Source: Pelecanus crispus
Lineage: Eukaryota; Chordata; Aves; Pelecaniformes; Pelecanidae
NCBI RefSeq assembly: GCF_030463565.1
Contig: NC_134654.1
Span: 16,012,202-16,076,201 of the forward strand
Direction of reading: 5' to 3'
Length of the DNA stretch: 64,000 bases
This document shows, piece after piece, positions 49,841 through 61,800 of the stretch. Under the pieces are notes generated by a model that worked only from the letters and a program-made list of their open reading frames with translations, ran no database searches and was not told where the DNA came from. Positions within the stretch are counted from its first letter, which is position 1. The number at the start of each line of letters is the position of its first letter. The position numbers and the translations under genes are program-made.

Positions 49841-52800
49841 GTAAGGCCCGGGCAGCCCCGGAGGCGGCGGCCCTGGGCACTCGGCACTAGGGGAGCCCCG
49901 GCACTGACGGCTACCCCTGGGGCCGAGCGCCGGGACGGGGCACTGCCTCTTGCACAGGGGAAGACGTCCACCCCTGCAGACAGGCTCCTTGGCCTCCCTT
50001 CTGCTTCTGCTGATACGCTTGTACCCTTAACTCTGCCCTTCACAGCACCTCCTGGCCCACAGGGGTCTTTAGAATTCATTTGAACCTCCCAAATCCTGAA
50101 CCACATCAGCTCTGGGCCTATCTGATGGTGGTGTCCTTATGAGACTGATCTATGTTATGGAATCACACAGTGGTAGGTGCCGGAAGGGACATCTCAAGGT
50201 CATCTGGTCCAACCCCCTGATCAAGCAAGGGCCACCTAGAGCTCATTGTCTAGGACCACATCCAGATAGCTTTTAAGTACCTCCAAGGATGGAGACTCCA
50301 CAATCTCCCTGAGCAAGCTATACCAGTTCTCAGTCACCTTCATAGTGAAAAAGTGTTTCCTGATGTTCAGAAGGAGCTTCCTGTAGTTCAGTGCCTAGTT
50401 ACCTCAGGTGGGCTGACGTTTTCCCAAAGGGATCTTCAGGAGGTTTGAGTGCTCTCCATTTCCTGTGTTAGTAGCCTGAACCAGACAGCGTTGTCTTGAT
50501 TTACTCCTGAAGGTCTGACTTGGAGAAGTCTCTGCAGTGAGGCTGTAATGGAAAAGTAGAGGAGCTGCTTGATTTGAGAAGCTAGGGTGATGCTGTTGGT
50601 ATATTAAGATAGTGACCAACAGATTGGATTCCCAAGAGCAGGCTGCCAAGACTGGTTGTCTTGGTTTTGTGGGATAATGCGTTATATACACAGGGAGCTT
50701 CTGTTCTGAGGTGTTTGATGAGCCCCGCGGTCTTGGTAAGTCTGCACAAACGGCAGCTTTTGCATTGCGACTTTGTAAATGATGGAAGGTAGTATATGAT
50801 AGGCATTGTAAACACCATCTGCTACAGGGAGATTTTGGGGTAGGAACACTTCAGCGGATCCTGTTAGATCCTGTTTTCTGGCTGCATTTAGCAGTTGGGA
50901 TTGTGCATCCTGACTGCATTTTTGCAGGCTTTTCTCTTCCCCCTGTGCAGACAGATGCGGTATTTCTACAGGGAGCAGATTGTGCCTGAGTTTGGTCCCA
51001 CTTTCCTCTCAAATTTCACTTCAAGGAAAACAGTGTAGTGGTGCTGGGTCAGGAGCATGGGGTGGGTCTGCATGAAGGTGAAAAGGATCTTGAATTTCCT
51101 GAGGTTGGGGACATGCATTGCTCTGCCCGCTGCACAAGTACTTCTTGCAAAGAGTCTTTTATCAGAGGTTTTTACAAGAATTTGTCCAGTGAAAGGGTTT
51201 GTGTCAAACTCTCCATGGGTTATTTGGGACACCAGGAATAGGCACACCAAAACCATGTCTTTATTCAGTGAGGAAGTGCAGCTGAGCTGTGCATCACAGC
51301 TGGGGTGACCTTGTCTACTTGTCGTGCTTAACATCTTGTGATGGCTAAAGGGAACACACTTCTGCTGTGTGGAGCCGGGGGTCCATCGTGAGTCCAATTA
51401 GCATTTTAACAAACTAATAAGAAAACAAACAGCTACCATTAGACCAGTTACGTTACTAGCACTAGCAGTCCATATGATTTAAGTAATAGAGAAAAATCTT
51501 GCTAATAATGTAGCTAAAACTGTTGAACATGAATTCAGCAGTATCTGCCTGTGTTCCCTAGTTGTGCTCCCGCTTCCCACGGCGACCTGGGCATGATGGT
51601 TACTGATACCAGTCTTATTCAGGTTGACAATGCCAGTCGTGGTTACAAAGAGTCATCAGCACCCTGGGATGTCACTGTGGTGATGTTGGACTGCTTTATT
51701 CGTTCTCAATTTTGCGTCCATTTGTAGGTGTTTTTTACACCTTTTGGTATCACAGACTGCTCCCTCCTCATCAGCCCCAGCTAAAGCTGCTCCCAGCAGC
51801 CTCCCCCAAGCCTGGTAACACAAAGGGCTGTTGTTTGTCACCAGGGACAACCGGGCTTTGTCAGGCTGTTGCCAAAGGCTGGTCCCAGAGTGGAGCCAGC
51901 ACTGGGTAGGTGACAGTCACTGCACTACTACCACACACAGCTCAAGCCAAAAGCAGCTCAAGTCCAGGCAAGTCCACCCCAGGCTTGAGACCTCATGCTG
52001 TCCAGTCAGTACAAATCCTGGGGACTTCCATTGATAATGACAAAAATCATATTTAGTGGGCTGCAACTTTGGAAAATAACCTAAAAAGTGCCTGCGCTCA
52101 AGACCTGCAGTACAGTTGGGATGGGGACCTAGGTGACCCTCACCAACAGAAGATCCCAAGAGGTACCAGAAGACCTTCCCTTTCAGCACACTGGGGGTTG
52201 CCATCAAGGGACAGCCTGTGGGTTCTGCCCAGCCCTGGTGGTCTTGAAAGGCTGCCTGAAGCCTATGCCCCTGCCTACCTCCTCTGCCCACTGGCAGTGA
52301 AATGGGGAACGTGCCCCAGGAGGTGTCAAGAGGGCAAGGGGACAAGAGCCCATGGAGCTGTCTCCAGTTACAAGTTTGAGAGGCTGGGATAGCCCAGGGA
52401 CAAGCTGCTCACTTTGTCTGCTGGTTTCTACCCTTCTCAGCTGCTTGGATTTGGAGGAGAGGGTGTACTAGTACACAAAGTGGGCCTGTAGAGAAGCCTG
52501 TTTGTTGTCACCTGCCTTTGTTTCGCACAGGCAGGGAACTGCTTGGGACAGCAATGAATTTGGGTCTCCAGGCTCAGCTGAGCAAGGACCTTGGAGCCTG
52601 GTAGCCTGTCATCTCCTGCAGCACCTTTTTCTCCATTATCTTTCATAACTCCTGCTATAGGTGATTGTGCCCATCCTGACAAACCAGAAGAACCATCAGG
52701 GCTGGCCACAAGTGGTGTCACAAGACATTATGCGTCATGTCCACAGCCTAAAAAGTACTGTTTTCATGGTTGTTGGCCAAGTAAAGGGCAAAACCTTGCT

Positions 52801-55800
52801 GCCTCTTCCAGCTGGCTTGGAGGGAATTGAGGACTTCGACCTGGAAAACAAGAAATTGTGAGTACCACCCCTTGCTCTCCACTGGGTTTTCTCCTGCTGG
52901 TGAACGTGCTGTGTCTTTTGGGGATTTCCCATGCAATCATGGAGACTTTTCTTGCTCCCTGTCATCTGCTGCTCATCCAAACTGCCAAGATGGGTGTATT
53001 TTGCTCTACCTGTTCTCTAGTTTAAGGGCTCTGTCTTTGGGGATTGTGCATACATTATAGGCAGGAAAAGCTCAGAAAGTGTAAATGCATGTGGGTGCAG
53101 AGAAGCAATGAACTGCTTGGATCATTGGGGAAAAACCTCAAACCCTGCAGGCAAAACCTCTCCTGTTTTCCTGATGCCACTGAATGGGAAGGCAGAATCC
53201 TCTCTTCTTCTGGCTTCTGTCTGCCAAAGCATGCCCCCAAAATGCACTGTTTAGAAGTTAAATGACTCACTTGTTAGTGATTCATGCTGCCTGCTTGATC
53301 AAGACTATTCTGCCTCGCTTTAAAACTGGATTTATCATGCAAAGGTACAGGGAAAAACATCTACAACTTCCTAGAAGTTTCTGAACTGTTCGTGGTCCCA
53401 TAGAGAGATATGGAACCTGTTGCATCGGTCCTCCTGGAGAAGTAGGGTGGCTTCCCAGACACCCACTGTATTTCCTTGTGTTTCTGTTCAAGAAGTAAAT
53501 GGACAACTTTGATAATTTTGGTTCTCTCTATTCATAGCTAGACTTCCCTGGTAGCTGTTATGATTCTGAAGTTCACTTCCAGTCCTTGAGGGACAATCCC
53601 CAGGAAAGCCACCCCAGAGTTTCTGGCTAGTTAGGGCAGCCATGGGAGGCTGAGCCCCATGTACAGCTGGTCTTCATCCTGCAAAATGTTCAGCAGCTGA
53701 GGAATCCCCATCCTTTGCTAGCTGATACATCTGGCAGGGTGCTCACATTGCAGCTTGGGGGAACATCCACCCCAGTCCTCCCAAGAAACCAGCTTGGTGT
53801 CCAAAACTGGGAGTAGAAGGAGTTTGACTGTTGCAGTGCTGTAAGCCTGGCCCAGGCCAGGATAACTGAGTCTGGAAGGTCTGTAGAGGCAGATGTGTTT
53901 GCACATCATGTCATCATCATGTCTGGGCTGCCTGCTTGCACCAATGGGACCTCAGGAGATGTGTTAGTGAGTGCAGTGGGATTAATCACTCCTGGGATAG
54001 GACATGGTGCAAGAAGTCACTGCTTCCAAGGCAGTGGTGGGACCTGTCCTCAACATGCCAGCCCACTTACTGTTGTTTCTCTCTGAATTAAGTGAGTTAA
54101 TGGCTGTGGGGCAATAGGGTAGATACAGGGAGGACAGCACCAGGAGAGATAATCTTGCTCTCCAGGTCAGACCCTGAACCTGAATGGATCTGATAAGTCA
54201 GTGGCTGGCTGTGTGGAGAGGTAGCAACTGGCTCTTCATTTCCACCATTCATTTTATGAATGATGTGGTGTTGCCTACACCGCTGCAGAGCTTCCTCCAT
54301 TTTCCCCAGGGTGCAATTCCTGTATTAAAACAACAGCAAAATCTTACAGGTTTTGATGGTTTTGTGGTTTTGAAACATATATCACGTAGACATGATCTGT
54401 AAAATCCAGCTGCCCACGGGGTCATTTTAATCAGATACAACTGAGCAACGCACATCAACAAGTGGAAAGCAAAGTTAACCGCATGGTCTGTTTTCTGCAG
54501 CCTGGAGCTGATAGATAAATCTCTTGTACATGCCACTGAGTCGGCCATCATAGACTGGAGCTACCAGATCCAGGGAGCACTGAAGAAAGAATCCTCAGAG
54601 CCTCTTCTGCAAGGCAGCAACCCCAACCCGAAGGTGGAACTGGAGTTCTGGAAGAACAGGTACTCCGGGCAGCCTGTCCAGGGCATGGTGGTCACTGGTG
54701 CTGGTTTTGGATGGAAGTAGAGTGCTGGTGGCAGACAGATACTTCTGCAAGTCAAGAAGAGCAGGCTGCCTCAGGTTCATGTGAGAACTTGAGCTAAGGA
54801 AAATTGCTTCCGCACATAAAATAATCATGATCCGCAAAGTGTCTGGGAGGTCACTGGGCAGCTGGCTGTGGTTTAACTTAGCCCCAGCCCAGGGGCTACA
54901 CCTTGAGGGAATTTTTTTACAAATGCTGTTTCCATCACTGTTCACTAGGAACCAGCCACAGGAGTAAGAGCTGATGGACACCTTCTGTAGGGCCTTCTGG
55001 AAATGGTGCAGCTTGGCTGGCTGCTGTTGATCTGTTGATTCCCGAGGGGGTTTAGATGCTCAAGAGCCAGGGAGTGGAATTTCCTCCTGCCCTTTGAAAA
55101 CCTTTGTGCCATGTTGGTACAGGCTTACTCAGGGCAAAGCCCTGTCTGCTGGAGAGCTGTCACTAATGCCTGTAGAAACACCTGATGGCTTCTTTCAGCA
55201 GTGTTCTGTCAGTAGCAGAGCTGCTGTCATGGTGAACCCCAGCATCGACTATCTGTCCCGTAGGGTTTGGCTGTGTCTCCTGCAGGACCTTCCTTCCATT
55301 TACTTTCACTGTTGGGAATCAGTCCGTGTGTAGCTGGAGGAAATGCTGAATCAGGCCCAGGGGAAATGGATGGTGTGGGGGGACAGCTGATGCTCCCCAG
55401 CATGGGCTTGTAATGTGCCTTGGTTGCTGTAGGTGTGATGACCTGGAGTGCATTTACAATCAGCTGAGAACGAGGAAGGTCAGGAACATGATGGAGGTGC
55501 TGGAGAGAGTGGAGAGCAGCTATGTCCCAGCCTTCAAATCTATGCTGATGGATGTTGAGGCAGGTGAGATGCTTGGGTAACTTCACCATATCTATGTGAT
55601 GACTTCTGGCCTTTGTTCATAGCCTGGTGTTACTGGTTTCAAGCCCAGTGTGGCTGTAATGGCGCTGGTCATTCAGAGTTTGCTGTGACTGTCGGGGCTG
55701 CAACCACATTGCTGGACCTCTCTCTGGTTTTTGGAGTGAAACTGGTCTGCTTGTGCTTCATCTGATGCTTTTGTTTCCAGGCTGGGACAAGCTTGATCAC

Positions 55801-58800
55801 TGGTCTGTTGAGCCAGACCCTTCCCAAAGGTCAGGGTGAGTGGATTTGGGAATTCATGCTGCTGTAATAAAGCATTTGCATTAATTCAGCAGGACTCACC
55901 CCAACTTTCACCAACTCCTGTGGTGTCAGTCTGCAGGAATGGGGTTTGAGAATAACAGGACAGATCTCGTAGCCAATTGAAACTACCCAGGACTTTGTTA
56001 GACTGCTATTTGCCAGGCTTTGGCCACTGCAGCCTGAACCTCCTTGCTAAAGGAACAGCAGTTTGCACTGCTGTTGGGGTGGGGCCCTTTGGGCATAAAG
56101 ATTTCAAGGCCTCTGATGAAAGAAGGCAGGTGTTGTAACCTGTGTCACACGAGGATAAAGCAGGGTCCCTGCAGTTGCACACAAATCCAGGCAGAGCTGG
56201 GCAGAGCCAGAGCTCTGCATCCTGCATCGTAGCAGTGTGGTGGGGAGGTCTGTGAAGGGGCTGCAGCATGGGGGGTGAGCGTGATGCATGGGCAGCACAG
56301 CCTCCCGTCGCACATGTCTGTCCACATCCTCGTCCAGTAACATCTTCCCAGGGTTGCAAGGTCTGGCCAGCCCACAGCTCTCCTGGCCACCTTGTCAGCG
56401 AGAGACAGTTGCAAGGATCCCGGTGGGGTGGGTGACCTGCAGTTGGTGGTGTGCATTAGCAGATCTACCTTCTCCTCTCCCTTATTTTGCCCACCTGGCA
56501 CAATTCAGTAAGACAAGAGAGCTTTGAGCAGAAAAATGAAAGGATTTCATTTCCCAGTTTAGGAGATTAAAGCCCCTTTTAAATTTTTTTTTTTTCCTTT
56601 TCATTCATAAGGCTTATGAGGAAGGAAGATTTTTTTTCTTTGCCTGTAGGTGAAGCAAAATTCTACCTTAAAAAAATGCAGCTCTCTTGAATCAAGCATC
56701 ATCTTTTTTTCTGGTGAGCTTTGCTTCAGTCCAGCCAAAGGAAACTCTGCAAATTCCCCACCATAGTGAAAAACAGTGTAGTCTTGCTGCTCCATCCCCT
56801 GTAGACCAACATGACCAACCCTCCACGCCCATCTTCAACCCAGCTGCTCTCTGGCGAGAGCAAACAAAACCATTCAGGCTTTGCTAGCTATGAACATGCT
56901 GACAGATAACACTGTTCTTCACTCCTTCATATGGAAACATTTAATCTGTTAAGGATCTGTGTGGCACTCTACACTGTGTAATTTATATGGGCTAGAGAAA
57001 CACCCCTGATATAAAGAGCCAAGAGTTCATTGTCAGACTAATTAATGCTTTAAGAGTGTAATAAAAATACAGCAAATATTTGGTTTTAATCTGATTACAG
57101 CAATACTAACCCTAATTGGATAATTGGACTATAATTGTTAATTTCCATTACAACACGGCTCAGATTTGTATGCACCTGCTTTTAAGTCTCTGCCCCTTTC
57201 CTTGGTGGTGTGCCCTCCCTGCTAATGTGGTGGTGTGGCTGTTGTCTGTGGTCTTTGCTGGGAAGGCAATGTTGATAGTGGGGATTTCTTCTTCCTTGGT
57301 CTTGGGTTTTGGGAGTTATTTTCATATGCATTCAAGTACTTTCATCGCTTCTTTTCTTGTTGGTCCACAGGTTTAATTGCACAACGATCACCTGGTTTTA
57401 TTAATGCTTGCATTCTGGGATAATCCTTCAGGGTAAAACCACACAGCTGTACAATGCTAAGCTAAAGCTTTCAACTAGTCAGACATTAGTTAACTTGCTG
57501 TTGACAGGTTTGCTGTTACAGCCAGGACAAGTGGGACCATGGTCATCTGCCCACTGCGCAAGGGCTGCTATAGCCAAACCTGAGTTAAAATGAGCTCAGC
57601 CTAAGACCTATGATGCTATATAGCCTTTGATGCTATATAGCAAGGCCGGTAGCCTGCTCATAGTGATGGCAGCACTGTATTTTCAGTGCTGCCGGGCACC
57701 TTCCCTGCAACTCATTTAGCAGTTGTGGACTCAGTCTCTGCACAAAACCCTGTCCCAGCTCCCTGTCCCTTGCTATCGTGTCAGTTTATTTCCAGTTCTG
57801 GTTACTACCGTAGGTGAGCAACATTCATTGGTGAGCAATTTTCAGCACACAGGTAGACTGTGCTTTGTGCTTGTCAGGACTGTTTGTTTTCCCAGGCACC
57901 TTTCCATCCGGTGAGGTGAGGCCAGCATCCAGCTCATAACCTGGCACACCACAGCTTGGTGGATCTACCATTTCTCCCATCTCTTAACACAGCTTTGACT
58001 GAAGCTCAGGACATTCACCTGCACCTGATGCCCCTCAAGCACCACTTGGAAGACATAGAGAGGGTTGAGTTCAGTGAGGTGAAGCCTTTCCTGGTCCCCC
58101 TGCTCCATGTGGTGTGTTTGATCTGGGTCACCTCCAAGCACTACAATATGCCTGTGCGGATTGTGGTGCTGCTCCAGGAAATCTGCAACCTTCTCATTCA
58201 GCAGGTGTGTGGCCATGATGCCTGTGTTTGCCAAGGGAATTTTTTCCATTTGCCAATGGAAGTCCCCTCTCTCCTCCTTTCCCCCATCCTTCCCTGGAAA
58301 AGTGATTCTTTAGGTGACACTTAACTTGAGAGGAAGGTTCAAACATGTTCCATGCAAGAAGTCATCATTTTCTGTGATGGCAGAAGTGACCTCTCAGGTG
58401 TGATTTTGCTCTTCCAGGCCCTGGTGTACCTGTCTCCAGAAGACCTTCTGAAAGGGGAGATGGAAGAGAGCCTGGGCAAGGTGGAAATGGTGCTCAGCAT
58501 CCTGAATGCATTCAAAGGGGCATTTGAGGAGAGAAGGGAAAAACTGCACACATATTATGAACCAGGCCAAGAAGTGAGGGAGTGGGACTTCCATACTTCG
58601 ATGGTGTTTGCGAGGCTGGACAGCTTCCTGAAGAGACTGGAGATGGTGGAGGTGAGAATCTTGTCTTGAAAAACATCTCAAGCTTTCAGCAGAGCTCTGT
58701 AGCCATGAACTCACTTGCTGGCATCTTCCCTTCCTGTACCTTCACCTGATGCCAGGGGATAGGGCCGCTCTCTTTGCTGTTAGGTCCCCTGTTACAGCAA

Positions 58801-61800
58801 GGCTAGGACCTTGTTTTACATTGTCTGCTCATTACATGTGTAAGCTATGCAGTTGTGTCCTTCTGATCAGGTTGGTAGGTGTGTCTTTTGTTCCCAAGAG
58901 TCTTGTTGGACTCCTTGCTCCTGTTGGGGCAAGGGAATGGGGATTACTGGGGGCTGTGGTTTGTATGGCTATAAATAAAGCAATGCAATCTCCCAGTCCT
59001 CCAGTTGCCATCACAGACACACTAGGGCAGGGTTCTGCCTGCCTTGGAGAGGGCACATACTCCCCTTGAGGCTGGGCGCTGCTTGGCTGTGTGATATGGG
59101 CCTGAGGAGGAGCAGGGACATGTTCCTTGTCAGGTCATCCCTTCACGTCCTAATGGTTTGTCCAGCTGTGGCTCAGGGGTGTCTGTCCCTGTTTGCCGAG
59201 GCTTGTCACTGTGAGGTGGTCACCTGAGGCAGGGACATCTGGTGTCATCCCTCAGGTCCCAGCATGGCCAAAGGCTTCTTGAGCTGGAGGGGATGTTATT
59301 CCGCAGAGAGCATGCCTGAATGTGTGGGGGCAGCCCTGCGCATACAAGCACTCTCTGTATTCTCCTTGTCAGGTGGCTGTGTCTGGAGAGCACAGGCATA
59401 CAGACACTGTATATACCTGTTATACAGACACTGTATATGCAATTAACAGCACACACTCATCTGCTATCTACAGACTTCCGAAGAGAATCTCTTTGTTTAT
59501 TGTTACCATGTTCCCAGCATGTAGGATCAAATGTACAGTGTATAAGCTGCCAGCATTTGCCTATTCAAAGGAAAGTCTGGGTTGTTTTTCTCCCTCTCTT
59601 GTTCTCTGCAATGGGACAGAAGGTTTTACTGGTTTAAATGCACTGTATATTTTTATGTGTTCTTTAATTAACTACGTTGAAAACCATCATGACTGATGTA
59701 TATTGTAAAACTATTCATAGTGATGGTTTCCAATAGGGTTTGGTGTGCAGTAAACCAAATTACGCTGGCCAGTGTAGAGAGGAATATAGATAAGCACAGG
59801 AGTAACTGCATGTCATTGTGAGAACAATATGAGTGAGTAATTATACACTGTCACTCAGCAAAGGCTCTGGGCACTGGTTGCTCATTGCTTGGATACTATG
59901 GATATGGGCTACAGGAAAAAAAAAAAAACAGTAGGGAGGTTTTGAGCTGTACATGCATTGTTGTGGTGGCAGAGCACTGTGCTTTTTGGCCAGCGCCCAT
60001 GTCCTTCTTTCATGTCTGTTCCACACCTCCAGGGACAGTAAAAGGCTGCAGTATGTGCAGTCAGAGGGAGGGCCTGTGGACTGAGCTGTAAAATAGTAAT
60101 TAAAAGCATAGTGCCCACCAGCCTGTTAATGAGGAAAGCTTCTGCCTCTCTTTCCATCTCTATTCCCCCCGCTTCATTTCAAGCAACCTTGTAAGACAAA
60201 GCAAGGGGCAGCTATTATTTCCACGTTATTTTTGCCTTACAAAGTATTTGTTAAAGTGAATGTGCTCTTACTATATTTAGTATGCGTGCGTGCTGTGTTT
60301 TCAAAATTTCATAAAAGCTGCAATTACGCTGGTGCACAAGTAGCCCATGAACATGTGAAGAGGAAAGGGTCTCTTTCCCCTGGTTCATCTCACTACTTTG
60401 CATTGCATGTCTGTTGTAAAACCTGCTGCCTGGCTGGGTTGGGTCTCTGCTTGCACCCTGTTCTCTCAGAAATGCGGGCAGGTTCTCAAAGCAGTGATTG
60501 TTTAGCTGTCAGGGACCTGTGAGCAGCCATTCCCTTGGCTGGAAGCTGTTCCTGATATGCCCATTGGCGTCAGGAGCTGTAAGCATGCAGCATCTCCTGG
60601 CCTCTGCCTGGAGCATCATGGGGTGGCACCGAAGCCTGCTGATGCCTCAGCGTAACATGGGAAGCTCTGGGTCATGGGGCTGTGACTCATTCAACAGCCC
60701 CTGTCCGAGAGGCACTGACACTGGCTGAATGCTGCCCATTTGGGGGTGAAGCTCCGTACCCGCTTAGCTCTGTGTTCCAGGTTGTCCCCTGAGCTCAGCG
60801 CAAGCAGGATGGCTACCAGTACATTCCTGTGCTTGAGATCAGCATGTTTCTCCTGGTTCTCTGAGACAATGGATGTTCAACTAGCCCTTGTTTAGCTCTA
60901 CCAAAAGAGGTGGATGGGGTGGGGTGGTGGCAGGGCTGCCCTGCACTGCTGCCGTAGCCTGGTGAGTGGGGCATTTTCCTGAGAGGTGGCACTGTCGGGT
61001 CAGGCCCTGCCAGGCTGCAGAGGATGGGAAGGGAAGGACCCATGTCCCCATAGCAGCAGAGAGGGCCAGCTGGGAAGGCTCAGTAACACCCACTTGGACA
61101 CATAGAGGTTTTACTGAGCAGGAGCTTTTGGACAGTTCTCTTCATTAAAACCTTAAAATCAGGATTCTTAGCTATACTGGATGACATATCAGGGCCTCAT
61201 ATCTTGCTTTGGTGCTGTAAAAACAATTTTACAGTTGGCGTAGTATTTCCAGTGGCAGCAGCAGCTCCCACTAGGGAGGGACATGCTATGAGCAGCCATT
61301 GATGCCCAGGACAGGCAGGATCTGTCTCCCCCCTTCACATTTGTGCCACTCAGCTTTAGCACCAGTGGTGTGCTTGGGGACTTCCTTCAGCACGGCAGTG
61401 AGTGCAGCTCCATGTTATGACAACGGTTGTCACCTTCTTTTGTCAACATCTTAACCTGTGTGTGACTGCATTGACTTTGAAGGATCTCCTGGCAACCACC
61501 TTGGACCTGATGAAGCTGGAAAAGATCGAGTTCAGTGGGATCAAAGGGAAGGCCTTGGGCAAGCAGGTCCTGGACATGTATGAGGAATTCCAGGAGGCAT
61601 ACAAGGTGTTTGCAGAGCGAACCTATGACTGTCTTGAGCTGACCAACACGGTAGGTGGGACCAGCTTGTGGGAAATGCCAGCAAGATGTGCATGTTTCCA
61701 AAACAGCAGTTTCCTCTGCGATGGAGCCCCGGCTCATGTACAGTCCTGTTGACTTCTTCCCAGCTCCTTCTTCCTTTTATTATGACCTGATCTGTCACTG

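Larger units (their letters stand above)
55564..57992 (+). other. DNAH9: DNAH9 intron 4
   Basis: 2.4 kb. It contains T- and A-rich sequence from 56,560 to 57,190 and the candidate regulatory block described separately. A 13-bp string GATGCTATATAGC is present twice (57,612 and 57,629). Confidence 0.6.
58652..61482 (+). other. DNAH9: DNAH9 intron 6
   Basis: 2.8 kb. It contains a cluster of CACTGTATAT strings (59,405, 59,429, 59,641), A12 at 59,916-59,927 and an AT-rich block at about 60,080-60,350. No exon is supported. Confidence 0.55.

Noticed and set aside
48909-49880. 323-codon open frame on the minus strand
   Set aside because: It is antisense to DNAH9 exon 1 and its CpG island. The translation is Arg/Ala/Pro-rich without known motifs, while the + strand carries a clear DNAH9 exon.
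49240-50106. 288-codon minus-strand frame across the DNAH9 start
   Set aside because: Shadow of the same GC-rich island; no homology and no splice context.
55782-55836. Possible extra DNAH9 exon between TTTCCAG and a GTCAGG donor
   Set aside because: Exon 4 to exon 5 already joins in phase and matches the human protein without a gap; inclusion would add unaligned residues.
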